Below, in pieces: positions 4,947-7,350 of a DNA stretch of 7,350 nucleotides. How positions within the stretch are numbered: position 1 is the stretch's first letter; the number at the start of each line of letters is the position of its first letter. The notes beneath the pieces are model-generated. The model saw only the letters and a program-made list of their open reading frames with translations, had not been told where the DNA came from and made no database searches. Made by a program: the position numbers and the translations under genes. The stretch is from B8-G4 sp033720735 (lineage in GTDB: Bacteria > Bacteroidota > Bacteroidia > Chitinophagales > Saprospiraceae). The stretch is taken from assembly GCA_033720735.1 (NCBI GenBank), contig JAWWBX010000220.1, forward strand, positions 1 to 7,350. The letters are read 5' to 3'.

Positions 4947-6536
4947 ATGCCTGAGCAAAACAGAGCGCGATACAAGATCTGGGAGCCCATGTTGCTCGCT
5001 ATGGTCGCGGTGATCGGTATGATCGCCGGCGTCAAATTGAGCGGCGAGCATGCGACCTCCTTCAGAATCCTGCCCATGGACGACCGGTCCAATGCCGGCA
5101 AGATCACCGAGTTGATCCGTTTTATCGAGGAAAAATATGTCGATGATGTGGACTCAGAGCGCCTGGTGCAAAAGGCCATTGAAAGTGTGATCTCCGAGCT
5201 CGACCCACACTCAAGTTTTATTCCCGCGGACGAACTGGCCAAGCTCAACGAGCGGATGGAAGGGCACTTCGAGGGGATTGGCATCGAGTTTCACATCGTC
5301 AAGGATACCATTACCGTCCTGGACATTACCGAGGGCGGGCCGGCCGACCGGGCCGGTGTCCTGCCGCATGACCGGATCATCTCCGCAGACGACAGTACCC
5401 TGGTAGGGATCGCATTGAATGAAGAACTGGTAGTAGAGCGACTGCGTGGTCCGAAAGGGAGTGCGGTCGAAATCAGGGTCAAGCGGCATCGCGTCGACAC
5501 GCTCATCCCGCTGACCATTGTGCGTGACAGGATACCACTGGTGAGTGTCGACGCCGGTTATATGCTGGATGACCAAACCGGCTACATTCGCGTCAACCGC
5601 TTCAGCTCGACGACATACCGCGAGTTTATGGATAAACTCGAGTCACTCATCCATGGCGAAGGGATGCAGCATCTCGTGATCGATTTGCGCCAGAATCCCG
5701 GTGGGTATCTCAAGGAGGCCGTCAATATTCTCAGCCAGTTGTTCAAGGAGAAGGGCCGTCTGCTGGTGTATACCGAGGGCGCGCATGTGAAGCGCATGGA
5801 CTATGAATCGACAGGCAATCCGTTCTATGAGGTCGGCAACGTAGCCGTCCTGATCGATGGGGGCTCAGCCTCCGCAAGCGAGATCATCGCGGGCGCCATC
5901 CAGGATCAGGATCGCGGTGTGATCATCGGCACCAAGAGTTTTGGCAAGGGACTGGTCCAGGAGCAATACGCCCTGAAGAATGGCGGTGCCTTGCGGCTTA
6001 CCACAGCCCGTTACTACACACCATCGGGAAGATCGATCCAGACACCGTACCGCAATGGTGACGCCGTCGATCATCACGAGGAAGCCGACTCCTCCGGCTA
6101 CCAGACGCGTAACGGGCGTGAAGTATTCGGTTCGGGGGGGATTGTTCCGGATATCATTATCGAGCCTGGCTTCGACTGGTACAAACCAGAGCTGCAAGGG
6201 CTTTACGAGTCCGTGCTCGAGTTTGCATTTTACGGGTACAAACAGATCCACCCGCGCGATTATGCCTCAGTGGAAGACCTGATCAAGCATTTTCCTGACA
6301 GGGAGTTGGTACTCTCCAGCCTGATCGCCTACTGGGATCGCACCACTCCAGACTGGCAGTACCGCCAAACCGTACGGGAAAACTGGGACCAGGGCTACCT
6401 CCTGCTGCAAGCCATGATCGGGTCGTACTTTTTCGGTCGGGAGGCATGGTACAAGATCATGAATGAGCATGATCCGGTTGTCATTCAGGCGCGGGAGAGT
6501 GTCAAACAGGACCGGCGCACCACGCTCAAGATCTGA
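4947..6536 (+). CDS. S41-family C-terminal processing peptidase with PDZ domain, membrane-anchored
   Basis: The 529-residue protein resembles CtpA/Prc-type proteases, which trim or degrade envelope proteins. Residues 15-29 (MLLAMVAVIGMIAGV) form one hydrophobic segment after a basic N-terminus, without an obvious cleavage site, so it is probably a membrane anchor with the enzyme outside the cytoplasm. The family signature SELDPHSSFIP follows, then a PDZ domain (about 104-190, GIGIEF to VERLRGPKGS). The protease core begins at TGYIRVNRFS; catalytic Ser309 lies in GGSASASEI and Lys334 in TKSFGKG, 25 residues apart as in Prc (Ser452/Lys477), with Gln338 in the supporting position. RYYTPSGRSI is also typical. 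About 130 residues after the core (from PDIIIEPG) form a C-terminal extension seen in Bacteroidota members. It lies on the same strand as GAPDH but 131 bp away. Its stop is 10 bp from that of the convergent tsaC-like gene. The substrate is unknown. Confidence 0.94.
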   Translation: MPEQNRARYKIWEPMLLAMVAVIGMIAGVKLSGEHATSFRILPMDDRSNAGKITELIRFIEEKYVDDVDSERLVQKAIESVISELDPHSSFIPADELAKLNERMEGHFEGIGIEFHIVKDTITVLDITEGGPADRAGVLPHDRIISADDSTLVGIALNEELVVERLRGPKGSAVEIRVKRHRVDTLIPLTIVRDRIPLVSVDAGYMLDDQTGYIRVNRFSSTTYREFMDKLESLIHGEGMQHLVIDLRQNPGGYLKEAVNILSQLFKEKGRLLVYTEGAHVKRMDYESTGNPFYEVGNVAVLIDGGSASASEIIAGAIQDQDRGVIIGTKSFGKGLVQEQYALKNGGALRLTTARYYTPSGRSIQTPYRNGDAVDHHEEADSSGYQTRNGREVFGSGGIVPDIIIEPGFDWYKPELQGLYESVLEFAFYGYKQIHPRDYASVEDLIKHFPDRELVLSSLIAYWDRTTPDWQYRQTVRENWDQGYLLLQAMIGSYFFGREAWYKIMNEHDPVVIQARESVKQDRRTTLKI

Positions 6537-6546
6537 TCGACGGCTG

Positions 6547-7125
6547 TCAGCTGCGCAAAAATTCCAGATGTCCTTTGAAATTGTAGGTAGCCACGACCGA
6601 TGGCAGGCCTGTGTTGTGCTCACTTTGGCGGAACTTGACCACGTAGTCGGCCTTTTTGATGATCTGCGAGCTGATCTCGCCAAAGCCGTTTGGATGTGGT
6701 TTGCCGGCGTGGTTGGCTGAGGTTGAAACGATCGGCTTGCCAAAGGCCTTGATGAGTGCACGACAAAATCCGTCGCGTGCCACCCGGATCGCCACCTTGC
6801 CCTGAGGTCCGCGCAAGGCGTCCGGTATCTTTTCCACTTCCGGATAGACAATTGTCAGCGGGCGCTCGTGCAGTGACAGCAAGGTCTCGACACGGGGGTG
6901 GATGCTGATCACATACTCCTTGAGCATGTCGATGTCGCTCATCAGCACGATGCACGGCTTCTGCGGGTCGCGTTCCTTGATCTTGTAAACTTTGGCGATG
7001 GCCCGCTCGTTGAGTGCATCACAGCCCAGGCCCCATATCGTATCCGTGGGATAGAGCAGTACACCGCCCTTTTCAAGTACTTTGACCGCTTCCCGCAGGT
7101 CCTCTTGCAGCCACATGTCGTCCAT
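6547..7125 (-). CDS. tsaC: YrdC/Sua5-domain protein, probable L-threonylcarbamoyladenylate synthase
   Basis: The 192-residue protein is a single YrdC domain without the C-terminal Sua5 domain. Such TsaC-type enzymes make threonylcarbamoyl-AMP from threonine, bicarbonate and ATP, the first step of t6A modification at position 37 of ANN-decoding tRNAs; TsaD with partners then transfers it. Family marks are GGVLLYPTDTIWGLGCDA (residues 20-37), the basic segment KIKERDPQKP (48-57) expected to bind nucleotide and threonine, KVAIRV, and STSAN (134-138). The frame is open to 7344, but the ATG at 7125 is chosen: the upstream residues have no family similarity and would overlap the divergent signal-peptide gene; Met4 at 7116 is an alternative. 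YciO, a paralogue with unclear function, cannot be fully excluded. No clear -33/-7 promoter is seen in its 99-bp divergent upstream region. Confidence 0.92.
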   Translation of the reverse strand: MDDMWLQEDLREAVKVLEKGGVLLYPTDTIWGLGCDALNERAIAKVYKIKERDPQKPCIVLMSDIDMLKEYVISIHPRVETLLSLHERPLTIVYPEVEKIPDALRGPQGKVAIRVARDGFCRALIKAFGKPIVSTSANHAGKPHPNGFGEISSQIIKKADYVVKFRQSEHNTGLPSVVATYNFKGHLEFLRS

Positions 7126-7180
7126 TTCACAAGAAAATTGGTGAACAGTATGCATCAATCCGTAAATTTCTGCGTTTTTT

Positions 7181-7195
7181 AGGCATATCCCGTGC
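7181..7195 (+). promoter_or_regulatory. Partial sigma-54-like element before the last gene
   Basis: AGGCATA-TCCC-GTGC follows six Ts and keeps the GG (7182-7183), N10, GC (7194-7195) spacing, matching 7 of 11 defined -24/-12 bases. A start near 7207 would leave about 18 nt before the ATG at 7225. It aligns with the stronger site at 2104-2118 (T run, GGCA, then CC and TGCGCA). GTGCGCAC (7192-7199) is also an 8-bp palindrome. No TAnnTTTG box was found here. Confidence 0.3.
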
Positions 7196-7224
7196 GCACA
7201 AGACAAAATTACCGCAATTCGTCT

Positions 7225-7350
7225 ATGCAGTCTCCTCCCGGTAACAAGCCAGGTACTCCTTCGGTTTTGTCGCAACGTCTGAAACAGCTCATCAGCTGCG
7301 TGGTGGCACTGCTGCTCGCCAGCGGGGGGGTGCAGGCATTTCATATCATC
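7225..7350 (+). CDS. 5' end of an exported protein (partial, signal peptide)
   Basis: From the ATG at 7225 the frame stays open for 42 codons to the window edge. The product has a hydrophilic start (MQSPPGNKPGTPSVLSQRLK), a hydrophobic core (LISCVVALLLASGG) and a signal-peptidase-I-like VQA followed by FHII, so residues 1 to about 38 look like a Sec signal peptide. The n-region is longer than average. Many large Bacteroidota surface proteins secreted by the type IX system begin their mature part with a similar HIVGGE motif; FHII at this spot fits that, but the decisive residues lie beyond the window. The gene is divergent from the tsaC-like gene with a 99-bp gap. Function is otherwise unknown. 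Confidence 0.65.
   Translation, partial: MQSPPGNKPGTPSVLSQRLKQLISCVVALLLASGGVQAFHII

Noticed and set aside
7126..7344. In-frame upstream extension of the tsaC-like frame (73 extra residues)
   Set aside because: The added residues have no YrdC similarity and overlap the signal-peptide gene on the other strand; the domain begins properly at the ATG at 7125.

Overview
The window looks like a piece of a Bacteroidota chromosome with fairly high GC. Three things point there. The 289-residue primary sigma factor has the short form typical of the phylum and begins MRQLKITKSITNRESQSLEKY. Its promoter carries the Bacteroidota -7 box TAnnTTTG. A small START-like protein of a type common in the phylum lies beside it. 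The last gene begins with a signal peptide whose expected mature end (FHII) recalls Bacteroidota cell-surface proteins. The base composition would suit a GC-rich lineage such as the Saprospiria, but that placement is a guess.

Layout: the 3' end of an unidentified gene (1-75); an enoyl-CoA hydratase/isomerase family gene (133-915) whose stop overlaps the start of a class I SAM-dependent methyltransferase (915-1727); a START-like gene on the minus strand (2086-1709) whose 3' end overlaps the methyltransferase tail to tail; a 274-bp divergent intergenic region dense in regulatory signals; rpoD (2361-3230); a strong hairpin terminator (3246-3284); a long-form glyceraldehyde-3-phosphate dehydrogenase (3343-4815) with nested palindromes at its promoter; a membrane-anchored S41/CtpA-type PDZ protease (4947-6536); a convergent YrdC/TsaC-type gene for tRNA t6A synthesis (7125-6547); and the start of an exported protein gene (7225 to the window edge).

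Most genes are ordinary housekeeping functions: transcription, glycolysis or gluconeogenesis, envelope proteolysis, tRNA modification and CoA-ester metabolism. They do not form one pathway. I found no mobile element, CRISPR array, tRNA, rRNA or defence locus, and I do not see a new multi-gene system. The most interesting material is non-coding. Upstream of rpoD there is a full-consensus sigma-54-type -24/-12 element, a bulged 10-bp dyad over the -33 box of a Bacteroidota promoter, and a T-rich hairpin in the leader. Upstream of the GAPDH gene, a 9-bp inverted repeat and a 12-bp perfect palindrome share sequence over a likely -7 box.
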